Source: Clostridia bacterium
GTDB lineage: Bacteria; Bacillota; Clostridia; Oscillospirales; CAG-272
Direction of reading: 5' to 3'
Assembly: GCA_017520505.1 (NCBI GenBank)
Contig: JAFXFN010000033.1
Location: 38,253 to 102,252, forward strand
DNA: 64,000 nt
Shown: positions 8,467 to 18,881 of the stretch, in pieces
Numbering within the stretch: position 1 is the stretch's first letter
Layout: each line of letters opens with the position of its first letter
Made by a program: the position numbers and the translations under genes
Notes under the pieces: generated by a model
The model's database searches: none
Seen by the model: only the letters and a program-made list of their open reading frames with translations
What the model was told of the DNA's origin: nothing

Positions 8467-8495
8467 ATCCTACATCGTACCACATGATTTGTCAA
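8467..8495 (-). promoter_or_regulatory. Promoter of the glycosyltransferase gene
   Basis: Minus strand: TTGACA, 17-bp spacer, TAGGAT, about 45 bases ahead of the start codon. Confidence 0.6.
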
Positions 8496-8529
8496 GTTTT
8501 TTTAAAAAAATATTATTATTACAAGCTAT

Positions 8530-8565
8530 AAAATACCGACTTGTATCAAAACAAGTCGGTATTTT
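8530..8565 (-). terminator. Terminator of the MacB/FtsX-like ABC gene
   Basis: AAAATACCGACTTGT (8530-8544) pairs perfectly with ACAAGTCGGTATTTT (8551-8565), just past the stop codon. The stem ends in A/T tracts and could stop transcription in both directions. Confidence 0.85.
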
Positions 8566-8571
8566 ACTATA

Positions 8572-11547
8572 TTATTCTGTTCTGAGAGCTACGACGGGGT
8601 CTTTTTTCGCTGCACTTCTTGACGGAATAATTCCCGCAAAGAGTGTTAAGAGCATACTGATTATAACGAGTATAACCGCCGCACCTATCGGAAGCTGTGC
8701 TGACAGGTTATTGATGCCCGTGACGTAATGAAGAATAATGTTTATCGGTATACAAAGCAGGTACGTTATCAAAACGCCCATAAGTCCCGATGTAAAGCCT
8801 ATTATCATCGTTTCGGCATTGAACATTCTTGAAACATTCTTCTTTGATGCGCCGATAGCACGAAGAATACCTATTTCCTTTGTTCTTTCCTGAACGGATA
8901 TAAGCGTGATAACTCCTATCATAATAGATGAAACGATAAGCGATACCGCAACAAACGAAATAAGAACGTACGTTATAGCATCGATGATAGTTGTGACAGA
9001 GGACATAAGAAGTCCGACGTAATCCGTATAATTGATACGTGAAAGCTCCTCAACGTCCTCATTATACGTCTTTATTACCTCCTCGATAACGTCCTTATCG
9101 GCGAAGGAAGCGGCATAAAGATTTATCATTGTAGGCTTGTCAAGGTCAACATAACCGAGCGCTTTGAGGTTTTCTTCATACGTTGAGTCGGAAAATTCAA
9201 GTATTTCATCATAATACTGTGCGCACATTTCGGTCGTATAAGTACCAAGCTCAGCATCGAGAAGTGCCGCACGCTGTTCGGCAGGAACCTGCGAAAGACG
9301 CGATGCAACCTCTTGAGCATACCTCTGCTTAAGCTGTTCCTTTACCATTTCGGCGAAATATTCTTTAATATCTTCATCCGACATTGCATTGATATACTCT
9401 TCAACGTCAATGCCCCCCATTCCCATCTGCTGTGTAAACGCCTGCAAAAGTGTCGCACGCATATCTTCAACGGACATTGAAGAAAGTGTTTGTTCAAGCG
9501 TTGTCTTTATAAAATCCTCTGTAGGAATAGATTTTATTCCTATATAAGCCTCTGCTTTCTTTGCGGTATCGAGAGCTTTGATATACTCTTTAAATTCTTT
9601 TTCCTTAACATCATTTGCCATACTTCCCTTTGAAGGCTTAAACGGCAGATTTGTGAAAATGTCAAGCGTGGGATCGTCAAGCTGTGCTTTTATTGCCGCA
9701 GAGCTTTCGGATTTTTCAACAATATGCTCCGTAAGAAGATGTGTATAACCGATAGAGCCTGTAAGCATCGATGCCACAGCATCCTCAGACGGCTTTATAA
9801 TACCCGATACCTTGAGCACCATACCGTTATCATAAAGATATTTAAGTCCTGTATCGGTGTCACGCAGGTCTGTATATACTCCCGTAACTTCATCGTATTT
9901 GAAGCAATCGGAATTAAGAATCACTTTATATTCAAGTGAGCATATTTCCTCATACGTCCACTTGCGGCTTTCGATGTTAAGCTCCGTGCCGTTTATTGCG
10001 GCATCCATTATTGCATCGATATCAGCCTTGGGCTTAAGACCGAGTGCATAAAGCGTAAGGTCATCAAGCTCATTGTTTGAGTCGAGCACAAGCACGATCT
10101 CGTTGTATTCATCGGGCCAAGCGCCGTAAACAATATCGTACTGCTTGTCAAGCAGATCGCTTACAGGTGCGCTGTCGCCGGGAAGAAGCTGCTGCCACAT
10201 TGTCGGTGAGGACATATTTGACGATGACATCGACATAAATCCGCCGCCTGATGCCATACCCATCATACTCGACATATCCATACCGAACATCTCAGCCATA
10301 AGATCCTGGAATATTGCCTGTGAGTCAGAACGGATTATTTCACCGTCTGCGCTTTTTGTATACACCAGCATATCAAGTCCGTATGAATACTGAACACCGC
10401 TGAGTGATTTGTAAAGCTTGCTTTCCTCGTCCTTTTTCTGTTTCTCGATGTACTTTTTGAATGATGCCAGGTCATTTTCAGACGCTTCCATATTGTTCAG
10501 CGCATTTATCATATCGTACATCATTGCTTTCTGATATACGGCATCGTTTTCGTGCTTTTCAGCCGCCTGAGCCGTACCCAAAAACGTCGTCATAATAGTA
10601 CCGAAATCCATATGCTTTGCTTCAAGCATAAGCGGATAGGATGAAAGCGTATCCTCCTGCACCGTATCTATGTATGCAGTCGTTCCCTGTGAAACCGCAA
10701 GAATAAGCGCAATACCGATAATACCGATGCTTCCTGCAAATGACGTGAGCACGGTTCTTCCCTTTTTGGTGAAAAGGTTTTTAAGAGAAAGCGAAAACGA
10801 CGTTGCAAATGACATAGACGGCTTTTTATCCTTCTTTGCCTTTGCTGTTTTTTCCTCTGCCACCTCAGGCACGGCAGGTCTTGTGTCTCCCGTTATCACG
10901 CCGTCAAGCATACGGATGATACGTGTTGAATACTTTTCCGCAAGCTCGGGGTTGTGTGTTACCATAATAACGAGGCGTTCTTTTGAAATTTCCTTCAAAA
11001 TCTCCATTACCTGAAGGCTCGTTTCGGTGTCAAGTGCACCCGTCGGCTCGTCGGCAAGGATTATATCGGGATTGTTGACTATTGCACGAGCAATTGCAAC
11101 ACGCTGCATCTGGCCGCCCGACATTTCACCGGGGCGCTTGTTATACTGTGTTTCAAGTCCGACAAGCTTCAAAGCATCCTTCGCTCTTTGACGTCTTTCA
11201 GCCTTTCCGACACCGGAAAGCGTGAGTGCAAGCTCAACATTCTGCAAGACCGTCTGATGAGGAATAAGATTGTAGCTTTGGAAAACAAAGCCTATGGAGT
11301 GGTTACGGTACGTATCCCAATCTCTGTCCTTATAATCCTTTGTTGAGGTTCCGTTTATAATAAGATCGCCGTCTGTATATCCGTCAAGACCGCCGATTAT
11401 ATTGAGAAGTGTCGTCTTTCCGCATCCCGACGGACCGAGGATAGAAACAAATTCACTTTTACCAAATGTAAGGTCAACTCCGCGCAGGGCGTGAACAACG
11501 CCGTCACCCGCAGGATAATCCTTAATTATATTTTTCAGCTCAAGCAT
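8572..11547 (-). CDS. ABC transporter with fused ATPase and FtsX/MacB-type permease
   Basis: A 991-aa protein. Residues 1-230 are an ABC ATPase of the LolD/MacB class (Walker [10 protein letters not shown], signature [14 protein letters not shown], Walker [12 protein letters not shown]). A lysine-rich linker leads to a first membrane span near residue 270. A long extracytoplasmic region of about 550 residues contains an unusual Met/Ser/Gly-rich patch ([15 protein letters not shown]). The C-terminus is a three-span FtsX domain with [18 protein letters not shown]. Such proteins move lipids or peptides, or act mechanically at the envelope, rather than importing solutes. It appears monocistronic, with a terminator directly after it. 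Confidence 0.92.
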   Translation of the reverse strand: MLELKNIIKDYPAGDGVVHALRGVDLTFGKSEFVSILGPSGCGKTTLLNIIGGLDGYTDGDLIINGTSTKDYKDRDWDTYRNHSIGFVFQSYNLIPHQTVLQNVELALTLSGVGKAERRQRAKDALKLVGLETQYNKRPGEMSGGQMQRVAIARAIVNNPDIILADEPTGALDTETSLQVMEILKEISKERLVIMVTHNPELAEKYSTRIIRMLDGVITGDTRPAVPEVAEEKTAKAKKDKKPSMSFATSFSLSLKNLFTKKGRTVLTSFAGSIGIIGIALILAVSQGTTAYIDTVQEDTLSSYPLMLEAKHMDFGTIMTTFLGTAQAAEKHENDAVYQKAMMYDMINALNNMEASENDLASFKKYIEKQKKDEESKLYKSLSGVQYSYGLDMLVYTKSADGEIIRSDSQAIFQDLMAEMFGMDMSSMMGMASGGGFMSMSSSNMSSPTMWQQLLPGDSAPVSDLLDKQYDIVYGAWPDEYNEIVLVLDSNNELDDLTLYALGLKPKADIDAIMDAAINGTELNIESRKWTYEEICSLEYKVILNSDCFKYDEVTGVYTDLRDTDTGLKYLYDNGMVLKVSGIIKPSEDAVASMLTGSIGYTHLLTEHIVEKSESSAAIKAQLDDPTLDIFTNLPFKPSKGSMANDVKEKEFKEYIKALDTAKKAEAYIGIKSIPTEDFIKTTLEQTLSSMSVEDMRATLLQAFTQQMGMGGIDVEEYINAMSDEDIKEYFAEMVKEQLKQRYAQEVASRLSQVPAEQRAALLDAELGTYTTEMCAQYYDEILEFSDSTYEENLKALGYVDLDKPTMINLYAASFADKDVIEEVIKTYNEDVEELSRINYTDYVGLLMSSVTTIIDAITYVLISFVAVSLIVSSIMIGVITLISVQERTKEIGILRAIGASKKNVSRMFNAETMIIGFTSGLMGVLITYLLCIPINIILHYVTGINNLSAQLPIGAAVILVIISMLLTLFAGIIPSRSAAKKDPVVALRTE

Positions 11548-11842
11548 TTAAAAATATTACCCCTTTATTTTTGTATATTATAGTTATTGTATCAAATAAA
11601 AATAAATAATAATACATCAATACACACTACTTCTGTTATCATTTTATAAAATATGTAAAAACACTTATGGAAATAATTATCGGAAAATGGTTTTATTCGC
11701 AAAATAAAACTGTATAGCATAAAAGACCGTGGGGCACTAAGGCAAGGCATACAGTGCTCATAGGCGATACGCAAACGTACGTTTGCTGTGATATTTGCCG
11801 CAAAATAAAAAAGATATTCACAGTAAAATGCAAATATCACAA
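11548..11842. other. Intergenic stretch with short repeats, no supported gene
   Basis: About 300 bases of AT-rich sequence. Visible structure: an inverted repeat TGTGATATTTGC (11787-11798) / GCAAATATCACA (11830-11841), a direct repeat CGCAAAATAAAA at 11698 and 11799, and a short palindrome AACGTACGTT. A minus-strand frame at 11592-11852 has no ribosome binding site or recognisable product and is not called. Confidence 0.6.
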
Positions 11843-11864
11843 AAGGCGGCATAAATGCCGCCTT
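11843..11864 (-). terminator. Terminator downstream of the MreB-like gene
   Basis: AAGGCGGCAT/ATGCCGCCTT is a 10-bp stem with a two-base loop, followed on the minus strand by TTTTGTG, placed just beyond the end of the full mreB frame. Confidence 0.8.
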
Positions 11865-11877
11865 GTATCGCCATATA

Positions 11878-12876
11878 TCAAATTAACTTTTTTCGGGAAG
11901 TATGTGCGCTGATATCAAATTCATCAGCCTTGCCTGCACCTATAACGGTGCACGAGATCGGCTTTTCGGCAATTTTGACGGGAGCACCGGTTATAGAGGA
12001 AACCAATTTATCAATACCTCTTATAAGGCTTCCGCCTCCTGTCATCAGAATTCCGTTTTTGGCAATATCCGAAACGAGCTCGGGCGGTATTTATTCAAGT
12101 AATGAGCATACAGCCTCTGCAATTCTCGTAACGGGCTCTTCAAATGCTTCCAAAATATCACGTCCTGTAACTGTCACGCTCACGGGTGTAGGCGTACGCT
12201 CGCCCTTTCCCTTAACAACGACATCGCAAAGTCCCTCGTTTATCACCGTGCCCGCCTTCAACTTTGCTTCTTCAGCTGTCGCATCGCTTATCGAAACACC
12301 GTATTTTGCCTTGACGTATTTTATAAGTGCTTCGTTGAAGTTATTTCCGCCGCATTTGACTGACACCGACTCAACGATACCGCCAAGAGATATCACCGCC
12401 GCATCTGTCTTTCCTCCGCCTATGTCTATAACCATATTGCCGACGGGTGCTAAAACATCGATTCCCGCACCGATAGCGGAGGCAAACGGAGCATCTACAA
12501 GATACACGTTTTTAGCACCTACCTCCTTTGCAATATCTCGAAACGCCATTTCCTCAACGTCAGAGATACAGCACGGAACTGAAATGGTTATATCGGGGCG
12601 CACGACAAATTTTCCGCAGCTTCTTTCAAGAAATTTGCGCAGCATTACGAGCGTATGAGTGTAGCGGTTTATAACACCTGCACTCACGGGAAATACAGTC
12701 GCCACGTTTTCCGCCGTACGCTCTGTCATTTCCTTGGCTTCACGCCCCGCCTTTATCACACGGTTCGTAATATTGTCCACCGCAATAACGGTTGGCTCCT
12801 GCAAAACGAGCCCTTTTCCTTTTATATAAACAAGTACGGATGACGTACCTATATCAATAGCAATTTTTTTATTCAT
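11878..12876 (-). pseudogene. MreB/Mbl-like actin homologue interrupted by one in-frame stop
   Basis: Bacterial actin that guides rod-shaped wall growth. The frame from ATG 12876 (MNKKIAIDIGTSS) gives 261 residues with the phosphate-1 motif DIGTSSVLVYIKGKG and phosphate-2 motif VIDIGGGKTDAAVIS, and then hits TAA at 12091-12093. The same frame continues without any shift for 70 more codons (IPPELVSDIAKNGILMTGGG ... VIGAGKADEF) to TGA at 11878. That is exactly the missing end of MreB including the adenosine-binding GGG loop. Where relatives have a lysine codon (LLEKxPPEL) there is TAA, one base from AAA. It could be a recent nonsense mutation or a base error. Truncation removes part of the nucleotide site, so the product should be inactive. 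It sits beside comF and recD2, a common clostridial neighbourhood. Confidence 0.88.
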
Positions 12877-12950
12877 AACAAAAATCCGATCTTTTTGATA
12901 CCTTATTATACCGCAAAATACACCATATTGCAACATAATAAATGAGATTT

Positions 12951-13715
12951 TTATAAATTTCTTTTGGAAAGTGGCGGTGTTTTTGCCACAGATAGAAATT
13001 TCACACTTTCCGCACCGCAGTTATGCAAAAATGCGGCAATGCAAATCGCTGTAGCACCCGTTGTTATGACATCGTCTATCAGTATAACTGTCTTTCCTCG
13101 GAGCTTTTCCGAGGCTTCAGCTGTATTTTTGATATAAAAGCTTTCAAATGCATTTTTCGCACGGCTTTCATAGTTCAGATATTTCTGCTCCTTGCTTCCC
13201 TTATGGCGCATTCCGTGAAAAACAGGAATACCTGTCAGACTTCCAAGCTCATTTGCAAGCATTTTTGCGTGGTCAAAGCCGTATTTTTTAAGCGATGACT
13301 TGCTTCTCGGAGGATATGCAATAATGCAGTTATCAAGCTTAAGACCGTATATCATATACATATTGCTCATAAGCTCATTTGCCATAAATTTTATAAGGCA
13401 CTTTTGTCTTTTGTATTTTAAAGAGGCAATTATTTCCTTCGAAAAATCGCTTTCATACATAGAACACGAGGAATAATATGAAATTATCGCCGTTTTATTG
13501 AGCTTTGCGTTGCAAGTACAAAGAGATGCGCATCTTGTGCACCTTTCACATTCCTTTTCCTTTTCATCGTGCCATTTTTCAAGGCATTCAACGCAAAGCG
13601 TTCCGTCGTTTATATTCAACAATTTTCCGCACACGGCACATTTCGGCGGCATAATAAACTGAAGAAAAAACTCCTTTATTTTTGAAGCTTTTTCCGTCAT
13701 AGCACGTTTATTCAT
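12951..13715 (-). CDS. comF: ComF-family phosphoribosyltransferase-like protein
   Basis: A 254-aa protein with an N-terminal four-cysteine zinc ribbon (CAVCGKLL ... CVEC), a second Cys cluster (CERCTRCASLCTC) and a C-terminal phosphoribosyltransferase fold with the PRPP loop VILIDDVITTGAT. ComF proteins act in uptake or processing of single-stranded DNA during competence. The longer frame begins inside recD2; ATG 13715 overlaps the recD2 stop by 8 bases and is the likely start. Co-transcribed with recD2. Confidence 0.9.
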   Translation of the reverse strand: MNKRAMTEKASKIKEFFLQFIMPPKCAVCGKLLNINDGTLCVECLEKWHDEKEKECERCTRCASLCTCNAKLNKTAIISYYSSCSMYESDFSKEIIASLKYKRQKCLIKFMANELMSNMYMIYGLKLDNCIIAYPPRSKSSLKKYGFDHAKMLANELGSLTGIPVFHGMRHKGSKEQKYLNYESRAKNAFESFYIKNTAEASEKLRGKTVILIDDVITTGATAICIAAFLHNCGAESVKFLSVAKTPPLSKRNL

Positions 13716-15918
13716 ATACAGACAGCATCTCCGAAAGTGATGTGTAACGCATTGCACGCTGATTGTTATCAACCATTTTTTTGACTATCTCCTCGTCACC
13801 GACGAGAATAACCATCTTCTGCGCTCTCGTCACAGCCGTATACAAAAGATTTCTCGTCAAAAGACGGCTTGAATAGCTGTAAATGGGAATTATCACAACG
13901 GGATATTCACTTCCCTGGCTTTTGTGTACGGTTATGGCATAGCCGTGCTCGACCTCGTCCATCATAGTAAAATCATACTGCGCAATACGGTCATCGAAAT
14001 TTATCGTGACGTATTCACCCGACGGATTTATCTCTATTATAGTTCCGATGTCACCGTTGAAGATTCCGATACCGTCACGGTCGTCCTTGTGCCATTCGAT
14101 ATTATAATTATTTTTTATCTGCATCACTCGGTCGCCCTCACGGAAAATGACGTGGCGCAGTTTTTTCTCTTTTTTGTCGGGTGACGGGGGATTGAGTACC
14201 GCCTGAAGCTTTTCGTTGAGAAGCTCCGTTCCCGCATTTCCCTTTCTTGACGGAGTTATCACCTGTATCTGACGGATGATGTCAACACCGTACGCCTTCG
14301 GCAGTCTTGTTTTGCAAAGCGTTGCAACGGTGTGAGCCGTCATCTCGTCATTTTCTCTCGCTATGAAAAAGAAATCATTTGACTTTGTTTCAAGGTCGGG
14401 GTATCTTCCGCTGTTTATTGCGTGGGCATTTGTAACTATCAGGCTTTGCTCCGCCTGACGGAATATTTCCGTAAGCTGAACCGTGTTGAATCTTTCCGAG
14501 GCTATAATATCCTTCAGCACGTTTCCCGCACCGACTGACGGAAGCTGGTCAAAGTCGCCTATCAAAAGCAGCTTTGCGCCCGGCTTTATGGCTTTCAAAA
14601 GCGCTTCGGCAAGACAAATATCTATCATCGATGCTTCATCGACGATTATAACATTTTCCTCAAGCAGATTTTTTTCACATCTTATAAACTTAGGCTCAAC
14701 ACCGTCATTATACTCCATTTCAAGCAAACGGTGTATCGTCTTCGCTTCACAGCTCGTTGCCTCCGACATTCTTTTTGCGGCTCTGCCGGTAGGGGCGGCA
14801 AGGGCAATTTTATAGCCCATTTTTTCAAATATGCTTATTGCCGCCTTAATTACTGTTGTTTTACCCGTACCGGGACCGCCTGTCAGCACCATAACACCGC
14901 TGTTTATGGCAGAGGATATTGCCTCTCTCTGCATCGGGGCGTATTGTATACCCTCTGTAAGCTCAATATTTTTTATGGTACGGTTTATATCGCTTATACC
15001 GTAAGCGATATTCTTGTCTTCAAGAAGCTTTAATTTTTCGCAAACGTATTTCTCGGCATCGTAAAACTTCTTCAAATACACGCATTTGCGGTCACCGAGT
15101 CTTTTTTTGTATACAGTACCGTTTTTGATAAGCTCGTCAAGTATGTCAGACAGCGGCTCTTTATCCATATTGAGTATTTGCACAGCCGCGCCGAGAAGCT
15201 TTTCTTCGGGAATATACGTGTGACCGTTCTGGTTTGCATTGTGAAGAAGTATATATTTAAGCGCCGCTTCAACACGCTGCATACAGTCCTTTTTCATTCC
15301 GAGGTCTTTGGCAATGCGGTCGCAGTCGGAAAATCCCACGCCGTATATTTCATCGCCGAGCACGTACGGATTTTGTTTTATAATGCTGACGGCAGAGCCT
15401 CCGAAGCGTTTGAAAATGCGTACCGCTGTTGACGGCGGGAAATATTCACTGCAAAACGTCATAACGGAGCGCATACCGTGCTGACGCTTGAAGTCCTCGC
15501 TTATCTGCTCGGCTTTTGAAGCTGATATGCCCTTTATATCGGTCAGCCATTCGGGATGGTTTTCTATAACGTCAAAGGATTCCGTTCCGAACTGCTCAAC
15601 GATCTTACGTGCCACAGCCTTTCCGACACCCTTGATAGAGTTTGAGGCAAGATATTTAAGTATCGTGCCCTCCGTTGACGGAAGCTCCTTTTCGTAATAT
15701 TCGACCTTGAACTGACGGCCGAACTGCGGATGCACGGTGAACGTGCCGTAAGCCTTTATCGTTTCGCCCTCCGTGATATACGGAAGTATACCGACGACGG
15801 TCAGAAACTCCGCTTCGCCGACTGAAAGCTCGGCAACGCTGTAGCCGTTTTCTGCGTTCTGATATATAACTCTCTCGACGGTTCCTTCCGCCATTTCCAT
15901 ATTGTCCAAAACGGGCAA
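13708..15918 (-). CDS. recD2: RecD2-type DNA helicase (TTG start)
   Basis: A 736-aa 5'-3' superfamily 1B helicase of the RecD2/YrrC type that works outside RecBCD in repair. N-terminal OB-like and helix-hairpin-helix segments (SIKGVGKAVARKIVEQF, DIKGISASKAEQI) precede the motor: Walker A LTGGPGTGKTT, Walker B IIVDEASMID, and the C-terminal UvrD-like motif ITVHKSQGSEYPVV. The start is TTG at 15918, because TGGAGGTGAGACGG lies just upstream, whereas the in-frame ATGs at 15900 and 15894 have no such site. Confidence 0.92.
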   Translation of the reverse strand: MPVLDNMEMAEGTVERVIYQNAENGYSVAELSVGEAEFLTVVGILPYITEGETIKAYGTFTVHPQFGRQFKVEYYEKELPSTEGTILKYLASNSIKGVGKAVARKIVEQFGTESFDVIENHPEWLTDIKGISASKAEQISEDFKRQHGMRSVMTFCSEYFPPSTAVRIFKRFGGSAVSIIKQNPYVLGDEIYGVGFSDCDRIAKDLGMKKDCMQRVEAALKYILLHNANQNGHTYIPEEKLLGAAVQILNMDKEPLSDILDELIKNGTVYKKRLGDRKCVYLKKFYDAEKYVCEKLKLLEDKNIAYGISDINRTIKNIELTEGIQYAPMQREAISSAINSGVMVLTGGPGTGKTTVIKAAISIFEKMGYKIALAAPTGRAAKRMSEATSCEAKTIHRLLEMEYNDGVEPKFIRCEKNLLEENVIIVDEASMIDICLAEALLKAIKPGAKLLLIGDFDQLPSVGAGNVLKDIIASERFNTVQLTEIFRQAEQSLIVTNAHAINSGRYPDLETKSNDFFFIARENDEMTAHTVATLCKTRLPKAYGVDIIRQIQVITPSRKGNAGTELLNEKLQAVLNPPSPDKKEKKLRHVIFREGDRVMQIKNNYNIEWHKDDRDGIGIFNGDIGTIIEINPSGEYVTINFDDRIAQYDFTMMDEVEHGYAITVHKSQGSEYPVVIIPIYSYSSRLLTRNLLYTAVTRAQKMVILVGDEEIVKKMVDNNQRAMRYTSLSEMLSVYE

Positions 15919-16010
15919 ACCGTCTCACCTCCATAAAATCAAGCACTTCGATACAGGCACAGAAAATGCCGTAAACACAAAACACCGAAAGTAAAATATC
16001 ACATATAACA

Positions 16011-16070
16011 GAACAGAACATATATTTCTCCAAAATCAGATTTTGATATCAATATATGTTCTCTGTTCTA
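16011..16070. repeat. Imperfect inverted repeat between metK and recD2
   Basis: GAACAGAACATATAT and its near complement ATATATGTTCTCTGTTC face each other with about 25 bases between. It lies directly after the metK stop and may fold in the transcript, but it lacks a convincing T-run, so a terminator role is uncertain. Confidence 0.45.
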
Positions 16071-16076
16071 TTGTGG

Positions 16077-17252
16077 TTAAATTAAATTTTTAAGTGTATC
16101 TGCTAAATCTCTTTCCTCCCAAGGAGCCGCAACGTCCTCACGTCCCATATGACCGTATGATGAAAGCGGTGAGTAGATGGGACGGCGGAGATCAAACTTC
16201 TTGATTATCGCCGCAGGTCTGAAATCAAACGACTTCATTACGGCATCATAAATTTTAGCCTCGTCAACCTTTGCCGTGCCGAACGTTTCGATAAGCACGG
16301 ACAAGGGCTTTGCAACGCCTATTGCATAAGCTATCTGAACCTCGCACTTTGCGCAAAGTCCTGCCGCAACGATGTTCTTTGCAACGTATCTTGCGGCATA
16401 AGCAGCACTTCTGTCGACCTTTGTCGGGTCCTTACCCGAAAAAGCACCGCCGCCGTGGCGTGAATAACCGCCGTATGTATCAACGATTATCTTTCTGCCC
16501 GTAAGACCGCTGTCACCCTGCGGACCGCCGATAACGAATCTGCCCGTGGGGTTGACATATATTTTTGTATTCTCATCCATAAGCTCGGACGGAATAATGG
16601 GGTTTATAACGTATTTTATAACGTCTTCTTTTATCTCTTCAACTGATGTGTTTTCATCGTGCTGTGAGGAAACGACGATAGCATCTATTCTGACGGGCTT
16701 TCCACCATCGTATTCAACCGTTACCTGCGTTTTACCGTCGGGACGGAGATAAGAAAGTGTGCCGTCCTTTCTGACGTCGGTAAGCTTTTTCGCAAGCTTG
16801 TGAGCAAGTGAGATAGGAAGCGGCATAAGCTCAGGTGTTTCGTCGCACGCAAAGCCGAATACCATACCCTGGTCACCTGCGCCCGTGTCAAGACCGTCTG
16901 TCATCTCGCCCTGCTTTGCTTCGTAAGCCTTGTCAACGCCCATTGCGATGTCGGGCGACTGACCGTGTATGCAGTTGATAACGGCACATGTATCACAGTC
17001 AAAGCCGTACTTTGCACGTGTGTAGCCGATCTGTCTTATTTTTTCTCTTGCAACGCTCTGAACGTCTATCACCGCATTCGTTGTGATCTCGCCCATTACC
17101 ATCAAAAGACCTGTCGTTGCAGTACATTCGCACGCAACACGAGCCGTAGGATCCTTTTCGAGGATCGCATCAAGCACGGCATCGGAAATACCGTCACATA
17201 TTTTATCGGGATGTCCCTCAGTTACTGATTCAGATGTAAAAAACTCTCTCAT
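16077..17252 (-). CDS. metK: S-adenosylmethionine synthetase
   Basis: A 391-aa cytoplasmic enzyme making SAM from methionine and ATP. Family signatures are intact: N-terminal [18 protein letters not shown] region (GHPDKICD), [12 protein letters not shown] (about residue 118) and [16 protein letters not shown]. Length is normal. It follows a small membrane protein gene by 23 bases. No SAM riboswitch is visible upstream. Confidence 0.97.
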   Translation of the reverse strand: MREFFTSESVTEGHPDKICDGISDAVLDAILEKDPTARVACECTATTGLLMVMGEITTNAVIDVQSVAREKIRQIGYTRAKYGFDCDTCAVINCIHGQSPDIAMGVDKAYEAKQGEMTDGLDTGAGDQGMVFGFACDETPELMPLPISLAHKLAKKLTDVRKDGTLSYLRPDGKTQVTVEYDGGKPVRIDAIVVSSQHDENTSVEEIKEDVIKYVINPIIPSELMDENTKIYVNPTGRFVIGGPQGDSGLTGRKIIVDTYGGYSRHGGGAFSGKDPTKVDRSAAYAARYVAKNIVAAGLCAKCEVQIAYAIGVAKPLSVLIETFGTAKVDEAKIYDAVMKSFDFRPAAIIKKFDLRRPIYSPLSSYGHMGREDVAAPWEERDLADTLKNLI

Positions 17253-17275
17253 TTATATATCCTCTTAAATATAAT

Positions 17276-17773
17276 TTACGCAACATTAAGCTTGCTTCCA
17301 AGCATCCAGTCAAGTGCGGAAAGCGCGCCTGTTGATATCAGAGTGACGATAGTTCCGGCGATAAGAATACCTGTAATACAGCATATAACAGCTCTTCCGA
17401 ACTTCATATTCGTTACAGCCGCAACGAGCGCACCAGTCCACGCCCCCGTCATTGGAAGCGGTATTGCAACGAACAGTATAAGGCCGAAAATGCCGTAACG
17501 ATTTACTTTATCTTTATTTTTATCTGCCTTGTTCTGTATCCAAAGGGAGACCTTTTTGAAAAATTCCACCTTTGATTCGGCCATCCATTTTATCACTTTT
17601 TTGATGAGAAGCAAAATAAAAGGTACGGGTATAAAATTCGCAATACAGCAAAGAATATAACATTCATACCACGGAATACCATACGCCAAACCAAGCGGAA
17701 TAGCGCCTCTCAGCTCCGACACGGGAACCATAGCGAGGCCGAACATCGTCAAATATCTTAACCAAACTGCCAC
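17276..17773 (-). CDS. Small multidrug-export-like membrane protein (COG2426 type, GTG start)
   Basis: A 165-aa protein with four to five membrane spans and the family motifs VPVSELRGAIPLGLA and AIPLPMTGAWTGALVA. The start is GTG at 17773 with GAGGTTATTT upstream. Function in the family is poorly defined despite its name. It lies immediately upstream of metK and is probably co-transcribed. Confidence 0.85.
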   Translation of the reverse strand: MAVWLRYLTMFGLAMVPVSELRGAIPLGLAYGIPWYECYILCCIANFIPVPFILLLIKKVIKWMAESKVEFFKKVSLWIQNKADKNKDKVNRYGIFGLILFVAIPLPMTGAWTGALVAAVTNMKFGRAVICCITGILIAGTIVTLISTGALSALDWMLGSKLNVA

Positions 17774-17849
17774 AAATAACCTCTGAAAATTACGTATTTT
17801 ATATTATTATAGAATATTATATATATTAATGCAATATATTATTTGTAAA

Positions 17850-18446
17850 TTATTTAGATTCAAATTTTGCAAAAAGCGGTTTTATGCTTTTATAAAGCAC
17901 GGCGGCAATTATAACACAAATTACCCCCTTGACGAAGTTGAACGGAACGTTGAAAACAAGAAGGGCTTCAAATAAAGAATTGACAGAAGAATTGAGCTCG
18001 GCATACATTCCGATTATAGCATCGATAGGAAGCATTTTTGAATATACGGGATATGTTATATAGTAGTTGACCGGAAGGCTCACAAGCGCCATTGCCATTG
18101 ATCCCGTTACACCCGAAACGACAAGCGAAAATTTTTTCTCTTTTAAAAATCTGAAAATATATCCTGTTGTAAGTACAAATACAGCGCCTAAAATAAAGTT
18201 GGCAACCTCTCCGATACCGCCCGTTGTCGTAACTATCAGATGCACAGCATTTTTTATAAGACACACTAAAACACCGGATACGGGCGAAATTGCTATAGCG
18301 GCAAAAACACCGGGTAATTCCGAAAAATCGAATTTTATAAATCCGGGCATAAAAGGCGTTGAAAATTCAAGCATCATAAGAATCGATGCAAGTGCGCCAA
18401 GCATAGCGGTCGTTGTAAGATTCAGTACAGAATTTCTGTTTTTCAT
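17850..18446 (-). CDS. ribU: Riboflavin ECF transporter substrate-binding subunit RibU
   Basis: A 198-aa integral membrane S component that binds riboflavin and works with the shared energy-coupling module (EcfA/A'/T), which is not in this window. Diagnostic segments are FMPGFIKFDFSELPG near residue 32, KNAVHL, and TTTGGIGEVANFI. Start supported by GGAGAATTACT. Family members are usually controlled by an FMN riboswitch; one lies on the same strand, but about 850 bases upstream (19290-19425), with repeat DNA between. Confidence 0.92.
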   Translation of the reverse strand: MKNRNSVLNLTTTAMLGALASILMMLEFSTPFMPGFIKFDFSELPGVFAAIAISPVSGVLVCLIKNAVHLIVTTTGGIGEVANFILGAVFVLTTGYIFRFLKEKKFSLVVSGVTGSMAMALVSLPVNYYITYPVYSKMLPIDAIIGMYAELNSSVNSLFEALLVFNVPFNFVKGVICVIIAAVLYKSIKPLFAKFESK

Positions 18447-18677
18447 AGTAATTCTCCATAATGCCTTGCGGCAAGTTTAAATGCAATTTGTTTTTAGTAA
18501 TGTAACGTAGGGAGAGGCGTCCTGTCACCGTTTGAAACTCATTTTCGTCAATTTTCATTCAGGTGTGGTGTTATGCCTCCCCAAGGGGGAGGTGCACGGC
18601 TATGAGTTGTGTGCAACTTATGAGTTGCACGCAACTCAATGTGACAAAGAGGGTAAAACCCATTTCCGCTTACTTTA

Positions 18678-18804
18678 TTCGGGGGGGCGGCACAATTCAC
18701 GTCTGCGTGAATTTGACGGATGCGCACAGAAAATTATGCTTGAAAGCACGCACTGATTATGCGCACCGACAGTTTCGCAAAATGCGAAACGTGCCGCCCC
18801 CGAA
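18678..18804. repeat. Nested multi-hairpin element with GC-rich terminal inverted repeats
   Basis: Outer arms TTCGGGGGGGCGGCAC (18678-18693) and GTGCCGCCCCCGAA (18791-18804) are inverted repeats. Inside are three further hairpins: AATTCACG/CGTGAATT (18694-18713), a middle one around TGCTTGAAAGCA with flanking TGCGCA repeats, and GTTTCGCA/TGCGAAAC (18772-18790). The whole would fold as a cloverleaf. No gene is contained. It lies between ribU and its presumed riboswitch. Confidence 0.75.
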
Positions 18805-18881
18805 AAGAACATTTCAAATAATAGATAAATTACGTGACACTTGCCTCTTCACTTTTCACTCTTACCTATTACTAAGTCATA

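Noticed and set aside
11592..11852. 86-codon minus-strand frame in the 11.6-kb gap
   Set aside because: No ribosome binding site, no recognisable domain, and it overlaps the terminator and short repeats.
11855..12658. 267-codon plus-strand frame opposite the MreB-like gene
   Set aside because: It is the shadow of the mreB reading frame; the minus-strand translation gives clear actin motifs.
17253..17275. SAM riboswitch before metK
   Set aside because: Only 23 bases separate metK from the upstream gene, and no aptamer motifs are present before that gene either.
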